Assembly (NCBI GenBank): GCA_028565635.1
Contig: JAOXYB010050469.1
Span: 1-11,768 of the forward strand
Reading direction: 5' to 3'
DNA from: Phoronis ovalis
Taxonomy: Eukaryota; Phoronida; Phoronidae
Length of the DNA stretch: 11,768 nucleotides
In this document: positions 1 to 7,642 of the stretch, piece by piece
Layout: the number at the start of each line of letters is the position of its first letter
How positions within the stretch are numbered: position 1 is the stretch's first letter
The notes under the pieces: generated by a model
Seen by the model: only the letters and a program-made list of their open reading frames with translations
Databases searched by the model: none
Told to the model about the DNA's origin: nothing
Made by a program: the position numbers and the translations under genes

Positions 1-28
1 AGTCAGTTTTAATGTAACAGAACATTAT
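1..28 (+). CDS. Possible 3' end of an upstream exon of the lysine-rich gene
   Basis: A perfect donor, GTAAGT, starts at 29. In the phase demanded by the next exon the 28 bases are open and read VSFNVTEHY. The exon would begin left of the window. Because it is so short, the open frame has little statistical weight; the support is the donor and the matching phase 0. Confidence 0.35.
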
Positions 29-1764
29 GTAAGTATGATAAAAGAAATAGTCTGTGATACTTTAAATGAATATACGTTATAAATAAAATTTGAGGTATCC
101 TGGAAAGGAAAGTAAAAAGTTTAGAATTTTTTCCCAAATTCTTTCCGGTCAAAAGGATACATGTGTTTTTGTGCAACATCCTTTAGCTCTAAATTTTGCT
201 GTATTAAAACAAAAGGGTGAGTACAATTTTCTAAAAAAATCAAATAGTTACATCAAATGAAGCATATTTACATATTTCAGGTTCCCAAAAAGTTAGGGAG
301 AAACATGAGGGCAGCCCCAAAATCAAATGGTTCTGAAAAGGGGTCAGGAATTGTTACAGCTTCCCAAACTTCTGAACAAGTAAGAATATTATATTTGAAA
401 ATATTAATTTATTTCCCGAACTATTGCTATGTTAGAAAACAAAATTGGATAGATTGGTAAAGTGCAAAAAACATGAATCGCTGAAAGATTTTTTCACAAG
501 CAGTCTTTTTCTGCAGTCTCTGGCATTCTCATAATAAATACTGCTCTTTATATTTCCAAATTAGTCTTATGATGTCGAGTTTCTGGCCAAGTGGCTGAAA
601 GATGTTAAGGAAATACATGACTCCCAAAACGGGTGTAGTATTGAGCATGTTAGTTAATTTTGTGAGATTTTCACACACCCCACAAATATTAATGTGCAAA
701 AACTATTAAAAGAGTTTATAATATTTGTTATTTCACCCAGTTTCTGTGGGGTTTGGTCAGCTGTACATTTTATGTACTAATATGCATGTTCTTCTACAAA
801 GAGTTGATTGCACTATGTTTATGCATTGTGTGTTTTTTTGTATAGTGAATCACACAATGCATGTTTTGATCTGTTGCTTTGCTCATTGTTACCTAACAGA
901 ATTGTTATACAGTAATTGTATTGTTTCTGCAAAATCTGTGTTTGTTAAAAATGATTATATGTAGTTAAAATCATCTTTACATAGTAAAGTAATGCTGGTT
1001 TAATTTCTATTTGATTTTCCTTCCTGGATATGTTCCTTGACTTGCCTACAAAATTGTGTTACAATATTATAACAGTTTACTTGTAAGGACATATATGTCA
1101 ATATATAATTTATGATAATTTTTAGGACATGAATTCGAATCAACTTGCACGTCAGGACGTACTACATAGATCACTGACTGAACAGCTTAACAAAGCGACA
1201 ATACGTGATGAAGCACGAAAAATAGTGCAAGATGTCTGGATGCAAAATGAACTAAAAAAACAGGAAGGATTACGACTTTCTGAAACATGTAAAGACAGTA
1301 CACTAAATGGTATCAAAAACAAAGATGGTGTTGACACTATTAACCACAATGGTACACTAGAAAAAAGTGACAGTGAACATTCACATCATAAACATAAAAA
1401 ATCAAAAAAGCGAAGGCATCATAAAAGACATAGAGAGGATGTAGAAGAATCATATGTAGATGAACCCACTGAAGCAGTGCAGCTTGCCGATGTGATGAAA
1501 TCAAAATCATCAGAAAGCTATGATGAAGACTCTATTCAACATAGTCATAAAAAATCGAAGAAGAAAAGAAATTTTTTGAAAAGACATAGTTCAAAAAGTG
1601 AGCTTGAAATAAAAGTAGAAGTCTCCACATTAGATCAGTTAGTAAAAGGTGAAAAAATACATATGACAAATGGTAGGTCAGATCAAAATAATCAGGAGAA
1701 TACACAAGGAAATAATTTGATTGAAGCAGTTAAAGAAGAGCTGAAGAAATATACCACTGATTGA
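1..1764 (+). CDS. Lysine-rich probable nuclear protein, C-terminal exons (partial, 5' end off window)
   Basis: I do not recognise this gene. Joining possible exon end 1-28 with exons 281-379, 565-648 and 1126-1764 gives one open frame, every junction in phase 0, with GT-AG introns of about 252, 185 and 477 bases. The protein ends in a 213-residue last exon. That exon opens with a probable helical segment (LTEQLNKATIRDEARKIVQD), followed by two basic modules rich in His, Lys and Ser-Lys-Lys, which look like nuclear or nucleolar localisation signals. The acidic and Lys-rich tail holds two SUMO-consensus tetrapeptides, IKVE and VKEE. I infer a nuclear, chromatin- or RNA-associated protein from composition only; no enzymatic domain is visible. 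The Met at 1129 is internal, because the frame continues upstream through the splice site. The gene converges with HIPK. I am confident of the last exon and less so of the first fragment. Confidence 0.72.
281..379 (+). CDS. Exon of the lysine-rich gene (33 codons)
   Basis: The acceptor CATATTTCAG ends at 280 and the donor GTAAGAAT starts at 380. The exon is exactly 33 codons in phase 0 and begins VPKKLGRNMRAAPK. It is basic at the start and Ser/Thr/Gly-rich at the end, so probably disordered. The ATG at 257 lies in the intron's acceptor region and is not the start. Confidence 0.65.
565..648 (+). CDS. Exon of the lysine-rich gene (28 codons)
   Basis: The acceptor TTTCCAAATTAG ends at 564 and the donor GTTAGT starts at 649, with a stop codon just past the donor in the same frame. 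The exon is phase 0 at both ends and reads SYDVEFLAKWLKDVKEIHD, then a Cys-containing tail. It looks like a folded, amphipathic helical segment rather than low-complexity sequence, which makes it the most useful part for a homology search. Confidence 0.68.
649..1125 (+). other. Intron of the lysine-rich gene (477 nt)
   Basis: The stretch lies between the GTTAGT donor at 649 and the acceptor TAATTTTTAG ending at 1125. It is T-rich with no convincing coding sequence. The only structure of note is a perfect 12-bp inverted repeat at 821-862. Confidence 0.65.
821..862. repeat. Perfect 12-bp inverted repeat (intronic stem-loop)
   Basis: ATGCATTGTGTG at 821-832 is the exact reverse complement of CACACAATGCAT at 851-862, separated by an 18-base T-rich loop. 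It lies inside the 649-1125 intron and would fold in the pre-mRNA. The stem is too short for a typical microRNA precursor. Confidence 0.75.
1126..1764 (+). CDS. Last coding exon of the lysine-rich gene (His/Lys-rich modules, SUMO-consensus tail)
   Basis: This exon begins after the acceptor TTTTTAG, reads GAC ATG AAT in phase 0, and ends with TGA at 1762-1764. Counting from the Met at 1129, residues 10-50 are predicted helical with heptad-like spacing. Residues 84-101 read HSHHKHKKSKKRRHHKRH and residues 138-153 read HSHKKSKKKRNFLKRH, two related basic modules separated by an acidic Ser/Glu linker. IKVE at 161-164 and VKEE at 201-204 match the psi-K-x-E sumoylation consensus. The length of the open frame and its strong amino-acid bias in AT-rich DNA support real coding. 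The minus-strand frame inside it (1152-1349) is a shadow. Confidence 0.85.
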   Translation, partial: DMNSNQLARQDVLHRSLTEQLNKATIRDEARKIVQDVWMQNELKKQEGLRLSETCKDSTLNGIKNKDGVDTINHNGTLEKSDSEHSHHKHKKSKKRRHHKRHREDVEESYVDEPTEAVQLADVMKSKSSESYDEDSIQHSHKKSKKKRNFLKRHSSKSELEIKVEVSTLDQLVKGEKIHMTNGRSDQNNQENTQGNNLIEAVKEELKKYTTD

Positions 1765-2370
1765 AACTAAAGGTTATAACACAAACATTTTAAGTGAGAA
1801 CACTTAACCCTACCCCATCAAATCTCAGAGAAATTTCAGATTCCAAAATATCATCTGGTTAAGCATGGCGGAGAATACTAATTATACATTGTTTGACCAT
1901 CTGTGCTACAGTAACTTATATTTGAGAGATATCTTGAGACTGCTGCTTGCTGTACAGCCAAGAGCTTTCGTTAACTACTAGAAGTTTATTATTTTTAGCA
2001 TTTTTGTAAGTATAATAACTGCCTGATGTATGCATATGTGTAAAACTGTATATGTGAAGATGTTTTTTAGAAAATTAATTTTTATAACTTATTCATCTAT
2101 AGATCATTTTGTATATGCGTAATTCATCTGTTACAGCCACAATTTTTCACCGGAAGTATTTGGTACTGTTGATATTAACGGTCATGGATTAAAATTGTAA
2201 TTACATACATATGCAGCAAGTTGTGTTCGGCTTTCGTCACGCTGCAGCTGGAATGTTGACTATATTGCCAATGTGTACATTTTTGGTTTTTTAAACTTTT
2301 TACGTTCTTCAAACATTTCATAATGGTGCAAACATGATTAAAAAAAATAAAATGGCTTATAAGTCAATCT
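1765..2370 (+). other. 3' UTR of the lysine-rich gene
   Basis: This is AT-rich non-coding sequence between the TGA at 1762-1764 and the probable cleavage site just after the poly(A) signal at 2346. I see no long reading frame and no repeat of note. The exact cleavage position is inferred. Confidence 0.6.
2346..2351 (+). terminator. Poly(A) signal AATAAA of the lysine-rich gene
   Basis: A canonical AATAAA sits in an A-rich run with an ATTAAA directly upstream. It is followed within about 40 bases by U-rich sequence containing TTTGTG, the usual downstream element. It is the first AATAAA after the stop on this strand and gives a 3' UTR of about 600 bases. Confidence 0.65.
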
Positions 2371-2915
2371 TTTAGTTCCTTTGTGACCTTATACTTCTCT
2401 CAACTGGTTGGTTTACAACAGTCGCTCATTTATGTGAAATATGCAATATCTTTACACCTGAAGAGAAATTGTGACAGTTGTACCATAAAATAGATGGTTG
2501 TGCCAAGGGCAAATATTCAAGAGGTGGCAACAAATTGCTAACAACATTACCACCACTGAATAACCTGGTTCCTGTTTAGTAGTTCTTGTGAATGACCCAA
2601 GATCATCTTTTGAATTGTCTTCAGTTGGTAATCATGAACAAACATATGAGACTCAACACTCATTTCTCACAACTTACTCTGCTCCCAATTTTTCAAGTTG
2701 TACACAATCGACACAGATTATACGATATAGGAACAGGTTATCCAGTGTAACTGTAGTTCTGCGCCATCAATGGTTTTCTCCTTATTTGTGCAGTGACCAA
2801 AATTTTCAGTCTACTCGCACTTTTTAGGCAAAGGATGGAGGCAGAAGATAGAAAATGAGCCGTAATAGACAGTGGTCATCCTTTAATAGCGAATGACAAC
2901 AAAAACAGACAACTT
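2371..2915. other. Intergenic gap between two convergent genes
   Basis: The gap lies between the poly(A) signals of the two converging genes. A 79-codon plus-strand frame at 2588-2827 is open, but it has no recognisable motif, splice support or poly(A) signal of its own, so I treat it as chance. No RNA gene or mobile element is visible. Confidence 0.5.
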
Positions 2916-2935
2916 TAAATGCAATCAAAATCAAC

Positions 2936-2941
2936 TTTATT
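2936..2941 (-). terminator. Distal poly(A) signal of HIPK
   Basis: TTTATT on the plus strand is AATAAA on the minus strand. About 25 bases downstream in the minus direction comes GTTGTCTGTTTTTGTTGTC, a textbook GU/U-rich downstream element. None of the nearer AATAAA copies I checked has one as good. Cleavage would fall near 2915-2925. Confidence 0.6.
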
Positions 2942-4057
2942 TCAAATTGTTCCCAGAAAAGTTTAAAATCTAGCTCATACTCCAAGTAAATTTGAAAAAA
3001 GCTCTAAACAGTGTTTTCACTACACCCACGTACCATAAATATCAATTCAATCCAAAGTATTGCACACAACAGTAAAAAAACAGAAAGCTCTCTATGTATT
3101 CTAAAGATGTCCTTATAAACAGATTTTAAACAAGTGGTTGGAATTTGATCACATTCCATTCTACCAAGCTTCAAGAAAAGTTGTGACCTTGAAGGTAAGT
3201 AAGAAAACAGGAAAATTTAAAGTAATCTTCTCAGATGGGATTAATTTAATTAGAAGATCACATTGTCACTCAAAATTCTGCTTCTAAGATCTCCGCTGAA
3301 GCAGCTGTTTATTAAGATTCATAAGATTTCTTGCAATCATTGAAGGCCATGAATATCGTACCAAAGGTTTATAAGAACATCATATTAAGAAAATAATGAA
3401 CTACTACAAAATCAATACACAAACAGAAAACATTGAACAAAGGCAAATATTTATGACAAAAATCTGTTAAGTAACAAAACCTGCAAAACGTTAAACATTG
3501 ATGAAAAAACAGTACTGCCAATAACAATGATAGGTAAAGAACTAAATCCTAATTATTACAATTCCTGCAATATGCTCTGCCCTTTTTATTCGGATAATTC
3601 ACTGAATTAAATTTACATGCAAGGCTGTAGTCAAAATGGTACATAACCAGTATGCACCAGTACTGCTAATTTTATTTCAAGATATGTCACATTATCAAAA
3701 TTTGATTGCAAAGTTTCAGTGATCATCTGATTAAGTCTCAATATGAAACAAAAATAATACTGCAACAGGACTTAACTCTCAATAACCTGTATTTGAGCTA
3801 AATGTTCTGGAAATTTTCAAATGAAATAATGTGTTTTACAATATTCAGCCTAAGGCAATGTTTTTGGCAAGTACTCAGTGTGAAAAATGTGAGTGAAGCT
3901 ACACAATTACCACCCAAAAATAAATTTTAAAAACTACAAATACAAAATAACCAAACAGAAGCAAATCTTTACATGGAATCTCTGAATATACTTTATATCA
4001 CTTCACCCACATAAGAAAATATCTATTATAATATTGCTATTTGATATATATTCCATA

Positions 4058-4071
4058 GTAACCATGGCAAC
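4058..4071. promoter_or_regulatory. RFX X-box-like palindrome 1
   Basis: GTAACCATGGCAAC matches 13 of 14 positions of the RFX consensus GTTRCCATGGYAAC. It lies 50 bases before the ATG of the 77-codon frame at 4122, a spacing typical of X-boxes in promoters of ciliary genes. The motif match is seen directly; RFX binding is inferred. Confidence 0.5.
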
Positions 4072-4098
4072 ACTAGTTTACATATTTTAGGTGTAAAC

Positions 4099-4125
4099 AT
4101 GATACCCACAATAAAATTGCTATGA
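4099..4125 (+). other. Short upstream ORF overlapping the mini-gene start
   Basis: ATG at 4099 opens an 8-codon frame whose TGA overlaps the ATG at 4122 in the tetranucleotide ATGA. If a transcript starts between the X-box and 4099, this arrangement would favour termination-reinitiation or leaky scanning onto the 77-codon frame. Confidence 0.3.
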
Positions 4126-4355
4126 GCAGAGTTTTGACAGAAAGCCGTTATCAGGATCCAATAATAAAGGGCTGTTTATGTTTAAGGAGTGGATATTTCC
4201 CTCTAATTAATTGTTCTGAAGCTAGTTGTCACATTGTTAGAGAATGTATTATTCAACAGCAAAGATATGAGCAATCTTGTACGAATACCTTTCCTGGACA
4301 TAAACCTATTAAAACCCCAGTCAAAAAATATGATGATTATCATGAATTCACTTAA
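4122..4355 (+). CDS. Candidate 77-residue cysteine-rich microprotein, antisense in the HIPK 3' UTR
   Basis: I do not recognise this protein. It has six cysteines (residues 18, 20, 31, 36, 42, 53), a probable amphipathic helix at about 35-53, the motifs SGYFPLINC and PGHKPIKTPV, and an acidic, Tyr-rich end (KKYDDYHEFT). There is no signal peptide or membrane segment, so it is probably cytosolic. Three things suggest a real gene: an X-box 50 bases upstream, an AATAAA 14 bases after the stop, and composition unlike the hydrophobic low-complexity frames that AT-rich DNA nearby gives. Short size and a Pro/Tyr-rich non-globular look are also seen in small axonemal proteins, and RFX sites drive ciliary genes, but that functional link is inference. 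Against it, 77 codons can arise by chance, and the unit lies inside the predicted UTR of another gene. It could also be a terminal exon or a pseudogene. Confidence 0.35.
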   Translation: MSRVLTESRYQDPIIKGCLCLRSGYFPLINCSEASCHIVRECIIQQQRYEQSCTNTFPGHKPIKTPVKKYDDYHEFT

Positions 4356-4368
4356 TTAAACTTGCAGA

Positions 4369-4374
4369 AATAAA
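4369..4374 (+). terminator. Poly(A) signal of the candidate mini-gene
   Basis: AATAAA begins 14 bases after the TAA of the 77-codon frame. In AT-rich DNA such hexamers are common, so it supports the gene only together with the X-box and the open frame. Confidence 0.35.
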
Positions 4375-4475
4375 ATCCAAGATGGCTGACACATACGAAC
4401 TTATTTTCAAAACAGTTAGAATCCTTCATATCCTATGCAATGAATTGCACCTGGAGAACAAGTTCATAATCTAAT

Positions 4476-4489
4476 GTTGCCACGGTAAC
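4476..4489. promoter_or_regulatory. RFX X-box-like palindrome 2
   Basis: GTTGCCACGGTAAC matches 13 of 14 positions of the RFX consensus. On the reverse strand its flank also resembles the flank of the site at 4058 (19 of 24 bases), so the two form an imperfect inverted pair about 430 bases apart. Confidence 0.45.
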
Positions 4490-4867
4490 CTTTCTCGAAT
4501 ACACACTATGGTTTATGAATATATATGTGCTAAAATGACTAGATACATATGTGAGCGCTGCAAGCCATATAATAAATGAAACAATTAATATCATCCAATC
4601 AGAATCACGTATTTTTAAGACTAATATATCAATATACACATCTAGCTGTATGAGATCACAAAATAATACAAATTTGGCTCTAAATAAATGCAAGACAATT
4701 TGCCAAGCACATAGAATATGAAAATCCACACTACATCGAATAATTCTTTAAACAGATGAATATAAGCAAAAATGTGCATTAATTTCACCACTGAGACAAA
4801 ATATGCAGGGTTTTTGTTAATTTTAATAATTATATTCCATAAAATGACCAAAGCTTAAAATTGCGTA

Positions 4868-4881
4868 GTAACTATGGTAAT
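4868..4881. promoter_or_regulatory. Degenerate RFX X-box-like site 3
   Basis: GTAACTATGGTAAT matches 11 of 14 positions of the consensus. TAGTAACTATGGTAATAC matches 15 of 18 bases of the first site in direct orientation. It is weak alone and notable only as the third member of a cluster. Confidence 0.3.
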
Positions 4882-5814
4882 ACAACACAAATTATTAATT
4901 AGCACTACTCACAAGTACATTATCAGATATATGAACCACCAAAAAGTACAGACAGCAATAAAACTAGTCACTAATAAGAGCAATTATCCTTTAAATGTTA
5001 ATGTTTTAAGCAAATTTCCAATCAACTTTGAACAAACTTAGATAAAAAAATTCCTCTTCTGTTTTACTAATAATATAAATTTCATAATTCTATCTTATAT
5101 GTTTTGTCATACACCTAATACAAGTATCATAATAACAAATCATGAAACAATGGGATAGCTAATGATAAATGCATTGTTATGCTATGATAATAAAACACAC
5201 GAATACCCGCAGTGTCCAAATATAATTTTTTAACAGCAAAGTGAAATATGCTTTAAGTTCCTGTGCAGTGCGTAAAAGACTAGAAATTGACTATATAATA
5301 ATTCTCACAAAATTGTCAAGCACATTGTATGGCCATTACACTTCAAATTATGGAATTTAGCTCATTCCACTATGACTAAACAATCAACTGCAGTCTAACA
5401 GTACCAAGACCAAATGCTAGGAAAACACCAATACTTTATCCACGTTGAAAGTTGATACCAAGATCTATAGAGACAATTAATGTTTATCATCAGTCTGCTG
5501 CCAACTCATTGCAGCATGTGAAAGCCTTAAACTACATACTAGTTATTATATACCAACATTAGTAAAAGTACTTTCAACTTATATAATGTAATGTTTACAT
5601 ACAATATCTTATACAGGAGGACAAAAAAGCAGGACTATAGATGAACTGTGATATATAAATATTCAAGTATCAAGTAATTTTACTCTAAAGAAGATTTCAC
5701 ATATTTCCTATTCCATATTTAATACCTATCTATATCTATGATAGTTTTAAAATACTGATTAAAATATTTATTATGAAGGAACTTGGTTAGACATTATCAT
5801 TATCATTTCTACTG

Positions 5815-5820
5815 TTTATT
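5815..5820 (-). terminator. Possible proximal poly(A) signal of HIPK
   Basis: This is the first canonical minus-strand AATAAA met after the HIPK stop codon, and it would give a 3' UTR of about 1.5 kb. The sequence downstream of it is not notably GU-rich, so use is uncertain. A second copy at 5767-5772 lies close by. Confidence 0.3.
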
Positions 5821-6342
5821 TCTGATTCTTTGGTACTATTTTGATTACTGTAACTAATTGAAAGTCCATATCCTGACCCACAAACCTTAATGAAAGCAAC
5901 TATTTATAGGATTATAAGATAATGAAATCAATGCTAAAATTATATCTACATGCTACAAATAGCAGATAAATTGAAAGACTTTAACACGTTATACAATTAA
6001 TTATTTAAATACTGGCAAGGCAACTTGATTAAAAGTTAGAAATGATAGACATTCTAAAATGAAGCACAAATTTTGAGTATATAAAGCAGATAACTGTAAA
6101 TATCTTAGTAACGAGATAACCCACAGTTCGGTGAATATCAGATTTTACTACTCCATAATTTCGCATCAAGTCTGGTAATGGTGACAGCACCAAAATAAAG
6201 AAATGACAAATTCCTGTTTGAATATAGGATGATGTCATTATACAAAACGTTACAATGAAGTTTTCGACACATATGAAGTTAGACAACATAATAAAGCAAC
6301 AAAATAAAGACCAATATTAGTTCTTTCATATGTAAGAGGGTA

Positions 6343-6385
6343 CTAGCTCTTTATAAATGAAACCTGTCCTACAGGTTCAAGCTAG
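6343..6385. repeat. Two-part hairpin in the HIPK 3' UTR
   Basis: AACCTGT at 6361-6367 pairs with ACAGGTT at 6371-6377 around a 3-base loop, and TGA/TCA extends it past a one-base bulge. CTAGCT at 6343-6348 then pairs with AGCTAG at 6380-6385 across an 8-base bulge. The stem is near self-complementary and can form in RNA from either strand. Confidence 0.5.
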
Positions 6386-6768
6386 CTGTCAAAGGTGGGT
6401 AGCAAATTCCTGCTTACAGTCTTACATACTCAAAATTTAGTGCAAACCTTTTTCTTTACAACATGCAAATATAGTCCTACAAATATAAATTCACATACAT
6501 TCACTGTGATAGTTATTATACAAATGCACCCAATTATTGCAACACCAAAAAACCCCAATTAACATTATTAATATTACGCTGTGTTGTACAATATCACTAA
6601 ACAGAATTAAGTTCAAAGCCTTTGAATACAAGACTCGGTCAAATTAAACTAAACCTACACGGCACGTTTACATACAAAATCCTTCATCTACAACACCTGT
6701 ACATACAGAGCTAAACTACACAATATCAGAAACAAAATAAATGACAATTAATTACTCCTTAAATTCTT

Positions 6769-6791
6769 ACAACTTTCTTATAGGAAGTTGT
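6769..6791. repeat. Short hairpin in the HIPK 3' UTR
   Basis: ACAACTTTC (6769-6777) pairs with GGAAGTTGT (6783-6791) around a 5-base loop, with one G-U wobble on the plus strand and one mismatch on the minus strand. A stem of this size may be chance in this base composition. Confidence 0.35.
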
Positions 6792-7305
6792 GAATATTAA
6801 ACTTGAAATAAAATCAACACAGCATTCCAAGAAACTTAAATTGACATAAAATTTCTCTATCTCTCCATAAATAAAAATCATCCATTTATAAATCTCATAA
6901 AACTTTACCATCTTTTTAAAATTTATATGTCTAATAAATGTACATTTCGATATAATAGAATTTTCCTATATTACAATTTCCAATAAAAATTTCATCATAA
7001 ATTCAGCAATTATACAATTTAACAGAGCATTCACTCAATAAATTTGATTAAAATTAACACTAAAACACATGCAAAAATAGAAGCACTTTCAGAACATCAA
7101 AGCTACTCAGCAAAATATTTCATCCAATCAATAATTAAAATATCAGGTTGAAGCATAAGAAAAGGTAGGCAGCTACACCTCAAATCATCAACATAAACCA
7201 TCAAAATGTTTTACACTAAAATTTTAAAATTCCTGCCCAATATATCAGTGTCATCACAAAAATTAGCATCATGGAAGTTCAAACCTAAAACAACCAGAAG
7301 CTAAC

Positions 7306-7642
7306 TCACTCCCCTCCGAAAGTCTGGTAAATATATTGATACTGTCTTGTCTTTGTTGGACTTATCGGGAACGCATATCCTGGTGGGGATCCTAAATATG
7401 CCTGTGTTGAAAATCCAGGATGATTCGTGTACCCTCCTGGTATAGCAGTTGTTGGTACTATAGGTAAATGTGCAGGTAACGGATGTCCCGCATATGGTAT
7501 ATGCCGTGGACTCTGATGGGCTGGCGGAGGTGCGCCACCTGGTGAAAACGGTCCTAATTGGCCAGACATGGGGAAATGAGCCTGTTGGTGGGCTGGAATT
7601 AATATGTGCTGTGGACTACCTCTTATACCACTCCGGTTATCT
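7306..7642 (-). CDS. HIPK: HIPK last coding exon: Pro/His/Ala-rich tail
   Basis: The acceptor TTTTCTTGCAG begins an exon that completes a split Arg codon and runs 111 codons to TGA at 7306-7308. It is rich in Pro, His, Ala and Gly ([19 protein letters not shown]), then [19 protein letters not shown] and a final [11 protein letters not shown]. The Y-x-G-x-P...SP-K...QYxYI ending is typical of HIPKs, but vertebrate HIPK2 stops near QYPYI, while here seven further residues follow. Translation from the Met codon further upstream would read through the intron and is not real. Confidence 0.93.

Larger units (their letters stand above)
2916..7305 (-). other. Probable long 3' UTR of HIPK (about 4.4 kb)
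   Basis: From the HIPK stop codon (7306-7308) leftwards there is no minus-strand coding frame with splice signals. On the minus strand the first canonical AATAAA is not met until 5815-5820. Further ones lie at 5767-5772, 3671-3676, 3585-3590, 3308-3313 and 2936-2941. The last is followed by the best GU-rich element, so I infer a long UTR with optional shorter forms. The stretch is very AT-rich. It contains two hairpins (6343-6385 and 6769-6791), three X-box-like palindromes (4058, 4476, 4868) and an opposite-strand 77-codon gene-like unit (4122-4355). I see nothing else in it. RNA evidence would be needed to know how far HIPK transcripts run. Confidence 0.5.

Noticed and set aside
565-648. 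Chromodomain resemblance (VEFLAKW)
   Set aside because: Only one short string resembles the chromodomain beta strand. The aromatic cage residues and the W-E-P signature that should follow are absent.
725-964. 79-codon plus-strand frame
   Set aside because: It lies inside the intron between exons ending at 648 and starting at 1126, is Cys/Phe/His-rich low-complexity sequence, and contains the 12-bp inverted repeat.
1152-1349. 65-codon minus-strand frame
   Set aside because: It is a shadow of the well-supported plus-strand last exon.
2588-2827. 79-codon plus-strand frame in the intergenic gap
   Set aside because: Its composition is not implausible, but there is no motif, splice signal, promoter or poly(A) signal, and it lies just before the HIPK cleavage region. 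It could be a decayed fragment; I cannot support a gene.
4058-4489. MITE with the X-box repeats as terminal inverted repeats
   Set aside because: No target-site duplication flanks the pair, and the similarity is centred on the 14-bp regulatory motif, so RFX sites are the simpler reading. Kept only as a finding to test.
4433-4851. Two overlapping hydrophobic minus-strand frames (98 and 69 codons)
   Set aside because: They are Ile/Leu/Phe-rich, as AT-rich DNA gives by chance, sit in the predicted HIPK UTR, and one runs through an X-box palindrome.
6029-6289. 86-codon minus-strand frame
   Set aside because: It is hydrophobic and low-complexity, within the 3' UTR, with no splice or family evidence.
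6361-6385. tRNA-like T-loop GGTTCAAGC
   Set aside because: No A box, acceptor stem or anticodon arm can be placed around it. The sequence is explained by the hairpin.
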